The position numbers and the translations under genes are program-made. A stretch of 64,000 bases of DNA. Origin: Clostridium sardiniense (lineage in GTDB: Bacteria > Bacillota > Clostridia > Clostridiales > Clostridiaceae). Location: contig NZ_JAFBDA010000006.1 of assembly GCF_016907995.1 (NCBI RefSeq), positions 1 to 64,000 of the forward strand. Reading direction: 5' to 3'. Below, one piece after another: positions 41,801 through 51,912 of the stretch. The notes under the pieces were generated by a model. That model was not told the origin of the DNA. It searched no databases and saw nothing but the letters and a program-made list of their open reading frames with translations. The stretch's first letter is position 1. The number at the start of each line of letters is the position of its first letter.

Positions 41801-42563
41801 AAACTGTGAATATGATTGTGCAAGAGCATTTAGAAATGAAGGTGCTGAAGTTTCAGAAGTTCTTTTAAGAAACTTAAATAAAGAAGCTCTTTTAGAATCA
41901 ATAGATAATTTAAAAAGAGAGATTGATAGATCACAAATAATAATGATTCCAGGAGGTTTCTCAGCAGGAGATGAGCCAGATGGATCAGCTAAGTTTATAG
42001 CGACAATATTTAGAAATGAAAAAATAAAAGAAAGTGTTATGAATCTTCTAAACAATAGAGATGGATTAATTCTTGGAATATGCAATGGCTTCCAAGCGCT
42101 TGTGAAATTAGGGTTACTTCCATATGGAGAAATTAGAGATATAGAAGAAGATATGGCAACACTAACTTACAATGATATAAATAGACACATGTCAAGTATG
42201 ATAAATACAAAGGTTGTTTCAAAGAAGTCACCTTGGTTTAGTGAAGTAGAACTTGGAGAAATCCATACAGTTCCAATATCACATGGTGAAGGAAGATTCG
42301 TTGCGCCAGATAGTCTATTAAATGAACTTAAAGAAAATGGACAAATAGCTACACAATATGTTGATCTAAATGGTGAAGTAACAATGGATATGCCATATAA
42401 TCCAAATGGTTCATTACTAGGAATCGAAGGAATTACAAGTAGAGATGGAAGAATACTTGGTAAAATGGCTCACAGCGAAAGAATTGGAGAAAATCTTTAT
42501 AAAAATATAGTAGGAAACTTTGATCAGAAGATATTTAAATCAGGAGTAAATTATTTTAAATAA
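38814..42563 (+). CDS. purL: Phosphoribosylformylglycinamidine synthase, large single-chain form
   Basis: The 1249-residue protein fuses the synthetase and the glutaminase. The AIR-synthase-type core begins with ITEIKVIDTYWSDHCRHTTF and carries NETHNHPTEIEPFGGAATC (ATP/substrate loop) and RCNDFGAGGVSVAIGELC. The C-terminal class-I amidotransferase (about residues 980-1240) has nucleophile Cys in LGICNGFQALV and the His/Glu pair in SHGEGRF. It makes FGAM from FGAR, ATP and glutamine, step 4 of IMP synthesis. No separate purQ or purS is therefore needed. AGGGG-type site precedes ATG 38814. First gene of an eight-gene purine cluster. Confidence 0.95.
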   Translation: MVNNRTIFVEKKEGFNVEGKLLLNDFRENLGIDNLERVRVLNKYIIGELEENYYKQALHTIFREPPVDNVYEDKINIEDDEIAFGVEYLPGQYDQRADSAEECIMLLTAENRVEVKSSKVIILKGNLSKEVVDKIKNYYINPVDSREVDIYSNELSKEFNVPKDVEILNGFINKEKEELEAFHKKQGLAMSLEDLEMIRDYFKEEKRDPSITEIKVIDTYWSDHCRHTTFETSIKEIQIEENKYTNPIKKAYEAYIKSRDFVYGEDTNRKVSLMDIAVITMKEMKLKGMLNDLDLSDEINACSIKVNLETDKGIEEYLLMFKNETHNHPTEIEPFGGAATCLGGAIRDPLSGRTYVYQAMRVTGASDPTVKIEETLKGKLPQRTITLGAAHGYSSYGNQIGLATGQVDEVYHPNYVAKRMEIGAVIAAAPKENVVREEPSEGDLVILLGGRTGRDGVGGATGSSKEHTEDSIENCGAEVQKGNPVVERKIQRLFRNKEVSTMIKRCNDFGAGGVSVAIGELCRGLSIDLDKVLKKYDGLDGTELAVSESQERMAVVVTKENAEQFIKLSEEENLEAVVVAEVTSNERLQMKWRDKLIVDIKRSFLDTNGATQTTNIKVKAPSEYPYEVKECDVKERWVNTLKELNVSGKQGLIERFDSTIGSNTVLMPLGGKYQKTPAEGMAAKIPVLNGESKDASLMAYGFNPYLGTWSPFHMAFYSVIESVTKIAAMGGDYRKIRLTLQEYFEKLGCDEERWGKPFSALLGAYKAQIDLGIPAIGGKDSMSGSFGDIDVPPSLVSFAVVVEKASKIISPEFKKANSTVVLLEPRKLEDGTIEMEGFKRNLERLYDLISEEKVISAYSLKFGGVAEGITKMTLGNRIGASINNLSEEELFGFNYGSLILEVPEDINIEKEFEGTRYKVIGKTLGRSHVRCNQYDLDFNIEDLEKAYEEKLEPVFKSKTKEINKKIEVDLKEERGATSSKVKVSKPRVVIPVFPGTNCEYDCARAFRNEGAEVSEVLLRNLNKEALLESIDNLKREIDRSQIIMIPGGFSAGDEPDGSAKFIATIFRNEKIKESVMNLLNNRDGLILGICNGFQALVKLGLLPYGEIRDIEEDMATLTYNDINRHMSSMINTKVVSKKSPWFSEVELGEIHTVPISHGEGRFVAPDSLLNELKENGQIATQYVDLNGEVTMDMPYNPNGSLLGIEGITSRDGRILGKMAHSERIGENLYKNIVGNFDQKIFKSGVNYFK

Positions 42564-42575
42564 GGAGTGTTTTAA

Positions 42576-43055
42576 ATGAAAGTAGCAATATTTTTTGGAA
42601 GCAAATCTGATACAGATGTTATGAAGGGAGCCGCAAATGCTTTAAAAGAGTTCAACATTGAATACAAAGCATTTGTACTATCAGCACATAGAGTACCAGA
42701 AAAACTTATGGAAACTTTAAAGACTATAGAAGATGAAGGATGCGAAGTTATCATTGCAGGAGCGGGACTTGCAGCGCACCTTCCAGGAGTAATTGCAAGC
42801 CATACAACAATGCCTGTTATAGGTGTTCCAGTAAAGGCAGCAGTTGAAGGAATGGATGCATTACTTTCAATAGTTCAAATGCCAAAATCAATACCAGTTG
42901 CAACAGTTGGAATAAATAATAGTTATAATGCAGGAATGTTAGCAGTTCAAATGCTTTCATTAAAATATCCAGAGATTAAAAAAGATTTAATTAACTTTAG
43001 AATTAGAATGAAGAAAAGATTTATAGAAGAAAATGCTGAAGGAGTGGAATTATAA
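42576..43055 (+). CDS. purE: N5-carboxyaminoimidazole ribonucleotide mutase (PurE)
   Basis: The 159-residue protein has the class I PurE pattern: GSKSDTDVM, the catalytic-site [19 protein letters not shown] and [14 protein letters not shown]. It moves the carboxyl group to make CAIR in step 6 of IMP synthesis. No purK (the ATP-dependent partner) is in this cluster, and some loop positions differ from typical class I enzymes (AGLAAHL for AGGAAHL, NNSYNAG for GKAGAAN), so either purK is elsewhere or the enzyme uses CO2 directly. It overlaps purC by one base (TAATG). Confidence 0.92.
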   Translation: MKVAIFFGSKSDTDVMKGAANALKEFNIEYKAFVLSAHRVPEKLMETLKTIEDEGCEVIIAGAGLAAHLPGVIASHTTMPVIGVPVKAAVEGMDALLSIVQMPKSIPVATVGINNSYNAGMLAVQMLSLKYPEIKKDLINFRIRMKKRFIEENAEGVEL

Positions 43056-43765
43056 TGACTAATAAATTAGAAATGTTATATGAAGGAAAAGCAAAGCAAA
43101 TATTTAGAACTGATAAGGAAAATGAGGTTATAGTTCATTATAAAGATGATGCAACAGCATTTAATGGAGAAAAGAAAGCTTCAATAGATAATAAGGGAGT
43201 TTTAAACAATGCAATAACATCTAATATATTTGAAATGTTAAATGAGGCTGGAATAAAGACTCACTTTATAAAGAAGTTAAATGATAGAGATCAGTTATGT
43301 AAGAAGGTAGAGATAGTTCCTCTTGAAGTAATAGTTAGAAATGTAGCAGCAGGAAGCATGGCAAAGAGACTTGGACTTGAAGAAGGATTTGAACTTAAGA
43401 CTACAGTATTTGAATTATCATATAAAGATGATGAATTAGGTGATCCACTTATAAATGATTATCATGCTGTAGGAATTGGAGCTACAACTTTTGAAGAGCT
43501 TAATAAAATTTATAAAATGACAGCTAAAATAAATGATCTATTAAAAGAATTCTTTAAGAAGCAAAATATAAATCTAATAGATTTTAAGATAGAATTTGGA
43601 AGAGATGAAAATGGGGAAGTTTTATTAGCTGATGAAATATCACCAGATACTTGTAGATTCTGGGATGCTACAACTGGAGAAAAGCTAGATAAAGATAGAT
43701 TTAGAAGAGATATGGGAAATGTAGAAGAGGCATATCAAGAAATATTAAAGAGAATTAAAGGGTAA
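43055..43765 (+). CDS. purC: SAICAR synthetase
   Basis: The 236-residue enzyme starts [14 protein letters not shown] (ATP-binding Lys loop) and has [33 protein letters not shown] and [10 protein letters not shown], the family signatures. It joins CAIR and aspartate with ATP. Translation is probably coupled to purE through the one-base overlap. Confidence 0.95.
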   Translation: MTNKLEMLYEGKAKQIFRTDKENEVIVHYKDDATAFNGEKKASIDNKGVLNNAITSNIFEMLNEAGIKTHFIKKLNDRDQLCKKVEIVPLEVIVRNVAAGSMAKRLGLEEGFELKTTVFELSYKDDELGDPLINDYHAVGIGATTFEELNKIYKMTAKINDLLKEFFKKQNINLIDFKIEFGRDENGEVLLADEISPDTCRFWDATTGEKLDKDRFRRDMGNVEEAYQEILKRIKG

Positions 43766-43796
43766 AAAGTAATTTAAAAAAGAGAGGTAGTGGCTT

Positions 43797-45236
43797 ATGA
43801 TTAATCCGCATAATTTTGATATTATGGATCCACAAAATGATAAGTTTAAAGATGAATGTGGTGTTTTTGGGGTTTATTCAAGTAGACCAATGGATGTTGC
43901 ATCTGTAACGTATTATGGATTATATGCACTTCAACATAGAGGACAAGAAAGCACTGGAATTGCAGTAGCTAATGGAGAAGAAATAAAAGCTCATAAGGGA
44001 CTTGGAATTATAACAGAAGCTTTTAATAAAGAAGATTTAGAAAAACTAAGAAATGCAAATGGAAATATTTCAATTGGTCATGTTAGATATTCTACAGCAG
44101 GATCTAAGACGATTGAGAATTCACAACCGCTTTTAAGTAGTACAAAACTTGGTCCTATAGCAACAGCTCATAATGGGAATTTAGTGAATGGAGATGTTAT
44201 AAGAGAGCTATTAGAAGATGGTGGACATGTATTCCATACATCAGTAGATTCAGAAGTTATAACTAGCCTTATAGCAAGAGGATCAAAAAAGGGAATTGAG
44301 AGAGCGGTAATCGATGCAATATCTGCAGTTAGAGGATCTTTCGCTATGGTAATTATGACAAAAGATAAACTTATTGGGGTAAGGGATCCAAATGGAATAA
44401 GACCATTATGTCTTGGTAGATATGAAGAGGGATATGTATTAGCATCTGAAAGTTGTGCATTAGATGCAGTTGGAGCAGAATTTGTAAGAGATATTGCAGC
44501 AGGTGAAATAGTTGTTATAGATGAAAATGGAATTAAGAGCTATAGATATTCAGAGAATACATCATGTCAAACTTGTTCTTTTGAGTATATATATTTTGCA
44601 AGACCAGATTCTACTATAGATGGCTTAGATGTTCATACAACTAGAGTTAAACAAGGTGAAGAGTTATTTAAAGAACATCCAATAGATGCAGATTTAGTAG
44701 TTGCAGTACCAGACTCTGGAATACCAGCTGCTATGGGGTATGCTAAAGCATCTGGAATACCTTATGATATTGGCTTTGTTAAAAATAGATATATAGCAAG
44801 GACATTTATAACTCCATCTCAAGAAATGAGAGAGAGAGCAGTTGCAGTTAAACTTAATCCATTAAAGATTAATGTAAAAGGCAAAAGAGTAATCTTAATA
44901 GATGATTCAATAGTTAGGGGAACAACTTCAAAACATTTAATTGACTCATTAAGAAAAGCTGGAGCATTAGAAGTACACTTCTTAGTTGCGTCACCTATAG
45001 TTAAATATCCATGCTACTTTGGAATAGATACGCCATATAGAAGTGAATTAATTGGTGCAAATAAAAGTGTAGAAGAAATAAGAGAAACAATAGGTTGTGA
45101 TTCTTTAGGATATTTAAGTCTTGAAGGTGTATATGCAAGTTGTAATGGAAGACGCAATTTCTGTGTTGGATGCTTTAATGGAATATATCCAGTATCAGCA
45201 CCGATGGAAGCATTAGATGATAATCTTGAAAGGTAG
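43797..45236 (+). CDS. purF: Amidophosphoribosyltransferase
   Basis: The 479-residue enzyme has a 20-residue propeptide before nucleophile Cys21 (KDECGVFGVYS). The Ntn glutaminase domain reads on through QHRGQESTGIAV and HVRYSTAG, followed by the PRPP site VILIDDSIVRGTT. Cysteines in SCQTC, PCYFG and NFCVGCF fit the Bacillus-type [4Fe-4S] cluster form. It catalyses the committed step from PRPP to phosphoribosylamine. GAGAGG precedes the ATG. Confidence 0.95.
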   Translation: MINPHNFDIMDPQNDKFKDECGVFGVYSSRPMDVASVTYYGLYALQHRGQESTGIAVANGEEIKAHKGLGIITEAFNKEDLEKLRNANGNISIGHVRYSTAGSKTIENSQPLLSSTKLGPIATAHNGNLVNGDVIRELLEDGGHVFHTSVDSEVITSLIARGSKKGIERAVIDAISAVRGSFAMVIMTKDKLIGVRDPNGIRPLCLGRYEEGYVLASESCALDAVGAEFVRDIAAGEIVVIDENGIKSYRYSENTSCQTCSFEYIYFARPDSTIDGLDVHTTRVKQGEELFKEHPIDADLVVAVPDSGIPAAMGYAKASGIPYDIGFVKNRYIARTFITPSQEMRERAVAVKLNPLKINVKGKRVILIDDSIVRGTTSKHLIDSLRKAGALEVHFLVASPIVKYPCYFGIDTPYRSELIGANKSVEEIRETIGCDSLGYLSLEGVYASCNGRRNFCVGCFNGIYPVSAPMEALDDNLER

Positions 45237-45246
45237 GATTTAAGAT

Positions 45247-46248
45247 ATGATAACTTACAAAGATAGTGGAGTAAATATTGAAGAAGGATATAGATCAGTT
45301 AAGCTTATACAAGAGTATGCAAAGAAAACTATGGGAGAGTATGTTTTAAATGGCCTTGGTTCTTTTGCTGGGATGGTAGAACTTCCATCAGGATATGAAA
45401 AACCAGTTTTAGTTTCAGGTACGGACGGAGTTGGTACTAAAATTGATATAGCATGCAAGAAGAGAAAATACGATACAGTTGGTATTGATTGTGTTGCAAT
45501 GTGTGTAAATGATATTTTATGTCATGGTGCTAAGCCATTATTTTTCTTAGATTATATAGCATGTGGAAAGCTTGAAGCAGAGGTTTCATCAGATTTAGTA
45601 AAGGGTGTATCAGATGGATGTATTCAATCAGATTGTTCTTTAATTGGTGGAGAAACTGCTGAAATGCCAGGCTTTTATAAAGATGGAGATTATGACGTAG
45701 CTGGATTTGCAGTAGGAATAGTTGATAAAGATAAAATTATAAATGGTAAGAATATAAAACCAGGAGATAAATTGATAGGAATTAAATCATCAGGAATTCA
45801 TTCAAATGGATATTCTTTAGTTAGAAAACTATTTGAAGATTTAGATGAAGAATTTTTAGGTAAACCATTATGGGAAACATTACTTGTACCTACAAAGATA
45901 TATGTTAAACCAGTTCTTAAATTAATAGAAAAGTATGAGATAAAGGGTATGTCTCATATAACTGGTGGAGGATTTATTGAAAATGTTCCAAGAATGTTTA
46001 GTGAAGATGGAATAACTGCTGTTATAAATAAAGGTAGCTATCCATTACCAGAAATATTTGAAAAGATGATTGAACTTGGAGTAGATAAAGATCATATGTA
46101 CAATACTTTTAACATGGGAATTGGGTTTATACTATGTGTAAATGAAAAAGATGTAGATAGTATACTTAGAGATTTATTAGAAATGGGAGAAGCTGCTTAT
46201 GAAATAGGAAGTGTTATCTCAGGAGGTGAGGGCGTTTGTTTAAAATAG
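45247..46248 (+). CDS. purM: Phosphoribosylaminoimidazole (AIR) synthetase
   Basis: The 333-residue protein has [13 protein letters not shown], the [17 protein letters not shown] motif, [13 protein letters not shown] and [13 protein letters not shown], all diagnostic of PurM. It closes the ring of FGAM to AIR with ATP. The last 13 bases overlap the purN gene. Confidence 0.95.
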   Translation: MITYKDSGVNIEEGYRSVKLIQEYAKKTMGEYVLNGLGSFAGMVELPSGYEKPVLVSGTDGVGTKIDIACKKRKYDTVGIDCVAMCVNDILCHGAKPLFFLDYIACGKLEAEVSSDLVKGVSDGCIQSDCSLIGGETAEMPGFYKDGDYDVAGFAVGIVDKDKIINGKNIKPGDKLIGIKSSGIHSNGYSLVRKLFEDLDEEFLGKPLWETLLVPTKIYVKPVLKLIEKYEIKGMSHITGGGFIENVPRMFSEDGITAVINKGSYPLPEIFEKMIELGVDKDHMYNTFNMGIGFILCVNEKDVDSILRDLLEMGEAAYEIGSVISGGEGVCLK

Positions 46249-46850
46249 CAGTCCTTGCATCGGGAAGTGGTAGTAACTTGCAATCAATAATAGATAATAT
46301 AGAAAATGGTTTTTTAAATTGCAAAATAGAAATGATTGTAGGAAGCAAAGAAGGAATATATGCACTTGAGAGAGGTAAAAAGCATAATATAGATACCTTT
46401 GTAATATCAAGAAAAGAGTATGGACAAGATACATCAGATAAGATATTAGAACTTGCAAGAGAAAAAGAAATTGATTTAATTGTTCTTGCTGGATATTTAT
46501 CTATATTAGACGGAGAGCTTTTAAAAGAATATAAAGATAGAATTATAAATATTCATCCATCTTTAATTCCATCTTTTTGTGGAGAGAAGATGTATGGACT
46601 GAATGTTCATAAAGCAGCAATTAATAAGGGAGTAAAGGTATCTGGGTGTACTGTTCATTTTGTAAATGATGAGGTAGATGGAGGAGAGATAATTCTTCAA
46701 GAATCAGTTCCAGTACATTTTGAAGATACTCCAGAAGAGCTTCAAAAAAGAGTATTAGTAAAAGAACATAAATTACTTCCATTAGCTATTAAGTATATAA
46801 GCGAAGGAAAAATAAAAATTAAAAGTGGTAGAGTAAATATTTTAAAATAA
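46236..46850 (+). CDS. purN: Phosphoribosylglycinamide formyltransferase
   Basis: The 204-residue enzyme starts [18 protein letters not shown] (GAR-binding loop) and has the catalytic [12 protein letters not shown] (Asn and His) with the partner Asp in DEVDGGEII. It transfers a formyl group from 10-formyl-THF to GAR. The start is TTG 46236, nine bases after AGGAGG (46221-46226); no ATG fits the conserved N terminus. Overlap with purM indicates coupling. Because TTG is a weak start, expression is probably lower than for its neighbours. Confidence 0.93.
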   Translation: MFKIAVLASGSGSNLQSIIDNIENGFLNCKIEMIVGSKEGIYALERGKKHNIDTFVISRKEYGQDTSDKILELAREKEIDLIVLAGYLSILDGELLKEYKDRIINIHPSLIPSFCGEKMYGLNVHKAAINKGVKVSGCTVHFVNDEVDGGEIILQESVPVHFEDTPEELQKRVLVKEHKLLPLAIKYISEGKIKIKSGRVNILK

Positions 46851-46863
46851 GGAGGACCTTTTC

Positions 46864-48366
46864 ATGAAAAAGAGAGCTTTAATTAGTGTATTTGATAAAG
46901 AGGGAGTATTAGAATTTGCAAAATTCTTAAATGATAGAGACGTTGAAATTATATCAACAGGGGGAACATATAGACATTTAAAAGAAAATGGTGTGCCTGT
47001 AATTGAAGTAAATGAAATAACAAATTTTCCAGAGATGTTAGATGGAAGAGTTAAGACTCTTCATCCAATTATCCATGCAGGTATACTTGCTATTAGAGAT
47101 AACACTGAACATATGAATACATTAAATTCAAGAGAAATTAATACAATTGATTATGTTGTAGTTAATTTATATCCATTCTTCCAAAAGGTTCGTGAAGATT
47201 TAAGTTTTGATGAAAAGGTAGAATTTATTGATATTGGTGGACCAACAATGCTTAGAGCTGCAGCTAAGAACTTTAATGATGTTGTAGTTATATCAGATAA
47301 AAATGATTATAAAAATGTAATAAATGAAATCGAAGAGTCAGGAGAGGTATCAATTAAGTTTAGAAAGAAATTAGCTGGTAAAGTATTTAATTTAATGAGT
47401 GCTTACGATGCTGCAATTTCAAACTACCTATTAGATGATGAAGAATATCCAGAATATCTTTCAGTTTCATACAGAAAGAAACAAGGATTAAGATATGGAG
47501 AAAACTCACATCAAAGTGCAGCTTTCTATGAATCAACTATGGTAGATGGGGCGATGAATACTTTTGATGTATTAAATGGTAAAGAATTATCATATAACAA
47601 CTTTAAGGATATGGATATTGCATGGAAATGCGTCAATGAATTTGAAGAACCAGTTTGTTGTGCATTAAAGCATAATACACCATGTGGAGTTGCATCAGGC
47701 AAAGATGCTTATGAAGCATATATGAAAGCTTATGAGGTAGATCCGACTTCAATATTTGGTGGAATTGTTGCATTCAATAGAAAAGTTGATAAGAAAACAG
47801 CAGAAGAAATGGTTAAGATATTCTTAGAAGTAGTTGCAGCACCAGATTATGATGAGGATGCATTAGAAGTATTAAAGACTAAGAAGAATTTAAGAGTTCT
47901 TAAATGTCATAATGCTCCTAAGGATGAGAAATATATGGTTACAGTAGACGGTGGAATATTAGTTCAAGAAGAAGATAAAAAGCTAATTGATGATATAAAA
48001 GTTGTAACAGAAAAAGCTCCTACAGAAAAGGAAATGCAAGATTTACTATTTGGTATGAAGGTAGTTAAATATGTAAAGTCAAATGCTATAGTTGTAGCAA
48101 ATGATGGAGTAGCACTTGGAATTGGTGGGGGTCAAGTTAATAGAATATGGCCAACTGAAGATGCGCTAAAAAGAGGGACAGGAGCTACAATACTTGCGTC
48201 AGATGCTTTCTTCCCATTTAGAGATGTTGTTGATAAAGCAGCTGAGGCTGGAATTAAAGCAATAATTCAGCCAGGTGGATCTATGAGAGATCAAGAATCA
48301 ATAGATGCTTGTAATGAACATGGAATAGCTATGGTATTTACAGGACTTAGACATTTTAAGCACTAG
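46864..48366 (+). CDS. purH: Bifunctional AICAR transformylase/IMP cyclohydrolase
   Basis: The 500-residue protein has an N-terminal MGS-like cyclohydrolase ([19 protein letters not shown], then [11 protein letters not shown] and [10 protein letters not shown]). The C-terminal transformylase has [24 protein letters not shown] and [13 protein letters not shown]. It performs the last two steps to IMP. AAGGAGG precedes the ATG. Confidence 0.95.
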   Translation: MKKRALISVFDKEGVLEFAKFLNDRDVEIISTGGTYRHLKENGVPVIEVNEITNFPEMLDGRVKTLHPIIHAGILAIRDNTEHMNTLNSREINTIDYVVVNLYPFFQKVREDLSFDEKVEFIDIGGPTMLRAAAKNFNDVVVISDKNDYKNVINEIEESGEVSIKFRKKLAGKVFNLMSAYDAAISNYLLDDEEYPEYLSVSYRKKQGLRYGENSHQSAAFYESTMVDGAMNTFDVLNGKELSYNNFKDMDIAWKCVNEFEEPVCCALKHNTPCGVASGKDAYEAYMKAYEVDPTSIFGGIVAFNRKVDKKTAEEMVKIFLEVVAAPDYDEDALEVLKTKKNLRVLKCHNAPKDEKYMVTVDGGILVQEEDKKLIDDIKVVTEKAPTEKEMQDLLFGMKVVKYVKSNAIVVANDGVALGIGGGQVNRIWPTEDALKRGTGATILASDAFFPFRDVVDKAAEAGIKAIIQPGGSMRDQESIDACNEHGIAMVFTGLRHFKH

Positions 48367-48390
48367 GATACTTAGGAAATAAATAAAAGC

Positions 48391-48455
48391 ATAAGGAATA
48401 TATCTTGTAACTTAAAGGGTAAGCCTCTAAAGTGACTTTTCGATATATTCCTTAT
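48391..48455 (+). ncRNA. Structured intercistronic element between purH and purD
   Basis: A perfect 14-bp outer stem (ATAAGGAATATATC 48391-48404 with GATATATTCCTTAT 48442-48455) encloses 37 bases. These can form an imperfect inner helix (ACTTAAAGGG with CCTCTAAAGT). It ends in TTGTTTTAATA, a weak U-tract. It could be an attenuating terminator or a processing/stability element that lowers purD expression. No known family was recognised. Confidence 0.45.
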
Positions 48456-48532
48456 TGTTTTAATATAGAAATTTTAGTTATTTATATATTGATATATAAG
48501 TTTTAATAGTTTTAAAAGGAGTTTTGAGATAA

Positions 48533-49783
48533 ATGGATATACTTTTAATTGGATCAGGTGGAAGAGAACATGCTTTAGCGTGGAAATTAGCTAAGAGTAA
48601 AAGAGTTAATAAAATATATGTGGCACCAGGAAATGGTGGAACAGCAAAGGAAAAAAAGTGCACTAATATAAATATAACTGATATTGAAGAATTAATAAAA
48701 TTTGCAAAGGGGAATAATATAGACTTAACAATAGTAGGACCTGAAGAGCCACTTATAAAAGGAATAGTTAATAGATTTAAAGAAGAGGAACTTAGAATAT
48801 TTGGACCAGCAAAAGATGGAGCAGAACTTGAAGGAAGTAAGAGCTTTTCTAAAGATTTCATGAAAAAATATGGAGTTAAAACTGCTGAGTATGAAGTTTT
48901 TTATGAAGAGAATAAAGCTAAGGAATATCTTAAAACTTGTAAATATCCAGTAGTTATAAAAGCAGATGGACTTGCAGCAGGTAAAGGTGTTGTAATATGT
49001 GAATCTTTAGAAGAAGGATTAGAAACTATAGATTTATTTATGGTATCTGATATATTTAAGGGAGCAGGTAAGAAAGTCGTAATTGAAGAATTCTTAAAGG
49101 GTGTTGAAGCGTCAATTTTATCTATTACAGATGGACATACTATAATACCATTTCTTTCAGCAAAGGATCATAAGCAAATATTTGATGATAACAAAGGGCC
49201 AAATACAGGGGGAATGGGAGTCGTGTGTCCAAACCCATATGTCACAGAAGAAGTTTTAGAGGATTTTAGAGTAAATATAATGGATAAGACTTTAATTGGA
49301 ATTAGAGAAGAAGGATTTGATTTTAAAGGAATTATTTTCTTTGGAATTATGATTACAGAAGATGGAGCTAAATTACTTGAATATAATGTTAGAATGGGAG
49401 ATCCTGAAACGCAATCAGTGTTATCACTTATGGAAACAGATCTTTTAGATTTAATAGAAGCTTCTATAGATGAAAGATTAAATGAAATGGCAGTTAAGTG
49501 GAAGGATGAAGTTTGCTTAAATGTTGTAATGTCTTCTAGGGGGTATCCAGGAGTTCCAGAAACAGGATATAAAATAAGTATCTCTGATGATATTAAAGAA
49601 GATGTATTTATAGCAGGTGCAAAATTTAAAGAGGATAATCTTATAACTAGTGGTGGAAGAGTTTTATCTGTTATCGGAAGAGGAAAAACTATAGAAGAAG
49701 CTAGAGAAAATGTTTATAAGAATATTGAAAAAGTTAACTTTGAAGGTGCATATTTTAGAAAAGATATTGGAAAAGCTAAGTAA
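48533..49783 (+). CDS. purD: Phosphoribosylamine-glycine ligase (GAR synthetase)
   Basis: The 416-residue ATP-grasp enzyme starts MDILLIGSGGREHALAWKL and has VKADGLAAGKGV-type (here VIKADGLAAGKGVVI), GPNTGGMG and LLEYNVRMGDPETQ. It couples phosphoribosylamine and glycine. It is separated from purH by 166 bases that contain a structured hairpin, so it may be partly uncoupled from the rest of the operon. AAGGAG is 11 bases before the ATG. Confidence 0.95.
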   Translation: MDILLIGSGGREHALAWKLAKSKRVNKIYVAPGNGGTAKEKKCTNINITDIEELIKFAKGNNIDLTIVGPEEPLIKGIVNRFKEEELRIFGPAKDGAELEGSKSFSKDFMKKYGVKTAEYEVFYEENKAKEYLKTCKYPVVIKADGLAAGKGVVICESLEEGLETIDLFMVSDIFKGAGKKVVIEEFLKGVEASILSITDGHTIIPFLSAKDHKQIFDDNKGPNTGGMGVVCPNPYVTEEVLEDFRVNIMDKTLIGIREEGFDFKGIIFFGIMITEDGAKLLEYNVRMGDPETQSVLSLMETDLLDLIEASIDERLNEMAVKWKDEVCLNVVMSSRGYPGVPETGYKISISDDIKEDVFIAGAKFKEDNLITSGGRVLSVIGRGKTIEEARENVYKNIEKVNFEGAYFRKDIGKAK

Positions 49784-49815
49784 ATTACAAAATATAAAAA
49801 ATATATATAAATTAT

Positions 49816-49850
49816 AAGGAGTCTTTAGTTTTTAGCTAAAGGCTCTTATT
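49816..49850 (+). terminator. Weak intrinsic terminator after purD
   Basis: GAGTCTTTAG pairs with CTAAAGGCTC (one G-T pair) with a T-rich loop, but the following tract is only TTATTAG. Confidence 0.5.
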
Positions 49851-49981
49851 AGCTATTAAAGTAATATTAATATATAGTTTTTAATTTTATATTTATGATA
49901 TAATCATTTAAGGTATTTGGGTATTAAGTATTATTAGGAAAATAATACTTAAAAATTTTATAAGGGATGAAGGGTTTAAAA

Positions 49982-51418
49982 ATGTTTGTAAAGTTTATAA
50001 AAAGGTCTTCTTGGTTAGTTGTAACACTAATAACAAGTATAATATTATTTTTAATGACTTTTTTAAGTATAAAGGATTTAATAAAGTCACATATACTATC
50101 AAATATGTCAGCACATATATCAGTGATAATATATATAGTTTCAGCATTAATTATAGGATATTTGCTATATAGGATTAAAGATAAAAAGTATTTTTTGATA
50201 GGATTATTTATAGTAGCTTTAATTATAAGAATGGTATGGATTTTAAATATTAATAGTGAGCCAGTATCAGATTTCACTGAAATGTATAAGGGTGCTCAGA
50301 ATATGTTGAATGGACAGACGGAAATTATAAAAAATAGTGATTATTTTAATACTTGGGTATACCAATTAGGATTTACATTTTTTCAATTTAATATAATTAA
50401 ATTATTTGGTGATTCTATTATTGTTTTAAAAATTACAAGTGCCATAATATCAGCATGTATTCCACTTGTAATTTATTTAATTTGTAAATCACTAAGAGAT
50501 TCTAAGACTGCTAGAATACCTGCTTTAATATATTGTTTTTATATTACAAGTATAACTATGACTTCAGTTTTAACTAATCAGCATCTATCAACACTGTTAA
50601 TTTATTTTGGTCTCTACATATTAATAAGTAAAGAAAAGAAGATTTTAAGTCTAATACTTTCAGGAATAATAATATCAATAGGAAATATTATAAGGCCAGA
50701 AGGAATAATTGTTATTATTGCAATAGTATTATTTTTACTGTTTAAGGATTTTGAAAATATAAAAACACCTAAGATATTTATGATTAATAATATAGGAAGA
50801 CCGTTAATAATAGTAATTGTCTATTTATTAACTAGTACTATGGTGTCTATAGGATTTAAAGAACTTGGATATACTGATTATTCATTGTCTAATAGAGAGC
50901 CTTATTGGAAATTTGTAGTTGGATTAAATCCAAACCATGGTGGACTTTGGAATTCAGAAGATGGAGATTTAGTAAATAGGTATCCATTAGGAGAAGAGAG
51001 AGATAATTACGAGAAGGAACTTATATTAGATAGACTTAAAGATAAAGACAGTATGCTTAACTTATTTAAACAAAAATTTAGTTATATGTGGGCAAAGAAT
51101 GATTGGGGAAGCATTGCGTTTTCATTAAATTATGAAGGGGCATCAGAAGAACTTGGAAACTCACTTTTAAAAATAGAAAAGATACAGTTTGTTGGAATAA
51201 TTGTTTTGGCATTTTTATCAGTACTATTAAGCATAATAAGGAAGGTTAAGTTTAGTTATTATCATCTTTTTATGATACTTTTGATTGGATATATACTCGC
51301 ACATTTAATAGTTGAAGTTCAGACAAGATATAGATATTTTATAATACCAACTATGGTTATATTATCTATAGAGATATTTTCATATATAGATATGAGATTA
51401 AAAAAGAAGCATCATTAA
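49982..51418 (+). CDS. GT39/ArnT-like polytopic glycosyltransferase-type membrane protein
   Basis: The 478-residue protein has about 11 membrane segments. An early extracytoplasmic loop carries an acidic site (INSEPVSDFTEMYKGAQ), as in dolichyl- or undecaprenyl-phosphate-dependent GT39 and ArnT-like enzymes. A second acidic loop (NREPYWKFVVGLNPNHGG) lies in the C-terminal half. It would transfer a sugar to a protein or envelope lipid on the outer face, but donor and acceptor are unknown. An in-frame ATG at 49967 follows AAGGG directly; GAAGGG at 49969-49974 favours 49982. Monocistronic; a divergent or operon partner is not evident. Confidence 0.65.
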   Translation: MFVKFIKRSSWLVVTLITSIILFLMTFLSIKDLIKSHILSNMSAHISVIIYIVSALIIGYLLYRIKDKKYFLIGLFIVALIIRMVWILNINSEPVSDFTEMYKGAQNMLNGQTEIIKNSDYFNTWVYQLGFTFFQFNIIKLFGDSIIVLKITSAIISACIPLVIYLICKSLRDSKTARIPALIYCFYITSITMTSVLTNQHLSTLLIYFGLYILISKEKKILSLILSGIIISIGNIIRPEGIIVIIAIVLFLLFKDFENIKTPKIFMINNIGRPLIIVIVYLLTSTMVSIGFKELGYTDYSLSNREPYWKFVVGLNPNHGGLWNSEDGDLVNRYPLGEERDNYEKELILDRLKDKDSMLNLFKQKFSYMWAKNDWGSIAFSLNYEGASEELGNSLLKIEKIQFVGIIVLAFLSVLLSIIRKVKFSYYHLFMILLIGYILAHLIVEVQTRYRYFIIPTMVILSIEIFSYIDMRLKKKHH

Positions 51419-51587
51419 GATGTTTCTTTTTCGTATTTTAATATTCTTATATATACAAATTTTAATAAAAGATGGAATGTATAAGAACTTTATTTATACA
51501 GAAAATATAAAAGAAGTTTTGGTTGTCTACAAAACTATAAACTTTAATTTTATAATAGCTAAGTTTAAATAAAGGAGGAATTAAAAT

Positions 51588-51815
51588 ATGAAAAATAAGC
51601 CAGATGATAGAAGAGACAATGTAGATAAAATACAATGTAACATAAGTGATACTATAAGAAATATTCATCGTGCTGAAGAAATGATTGAAAAGACAGATGA
51701 TGAAAATACAAAAAGAGAATTAAGTGAAAAAAATGATAGAAGAGAACAAGCGCTTAAAGGTTTAAGACAAGAAATTAAAGACGAAGCAATTAATGCAGAA
51801 ATTAACTACAAATAA
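51588..51815 (+). CDS. tlp: Small acid-soluble spore protein Tlp
   Basis: The 75-residue charged protein matches Tlp: KPDDRRDNVDKIQ at residues 4-16, then a NIHRAEEMIEK helix, ELSEKNDRREQALKGLR and DEAINAEINYK. Tlp is a minor SASP made in the forespore, so the organism is a spore former. AAAGGAGG precedes the ATG. A forespore sigma-G promoter is expected but could not be assigned with certainty. Confidence 0.9.
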   Translation: MKNKPDDRRDNVDKIQCNISDTIRNIHRAEEMIEKTDDENTKRELSEKNDRREQALKGLRQEIKDEAINAEINYK

Positions 51816-51861
51816 ATTAATGATCTAGATTACATAAGTATATAAATAATATGGTTAAAAA

Positions 51862-51897
51862 ATACTACCTATTATAGAATTTCATAATAGGTAGTAT
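51862..51897. terminator. Bidirectional hairpin, probable terminator
   Basis: A perfect 14-bp stem (ATACTACCTATTAT with complement) between convergent tlp and the opine-dehydrogenase-like gene. U-tracts are short on both strands. Confidence 0.65.
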
Positions 51898-51912
51898 ATA
51901 CGATAAGATAAA

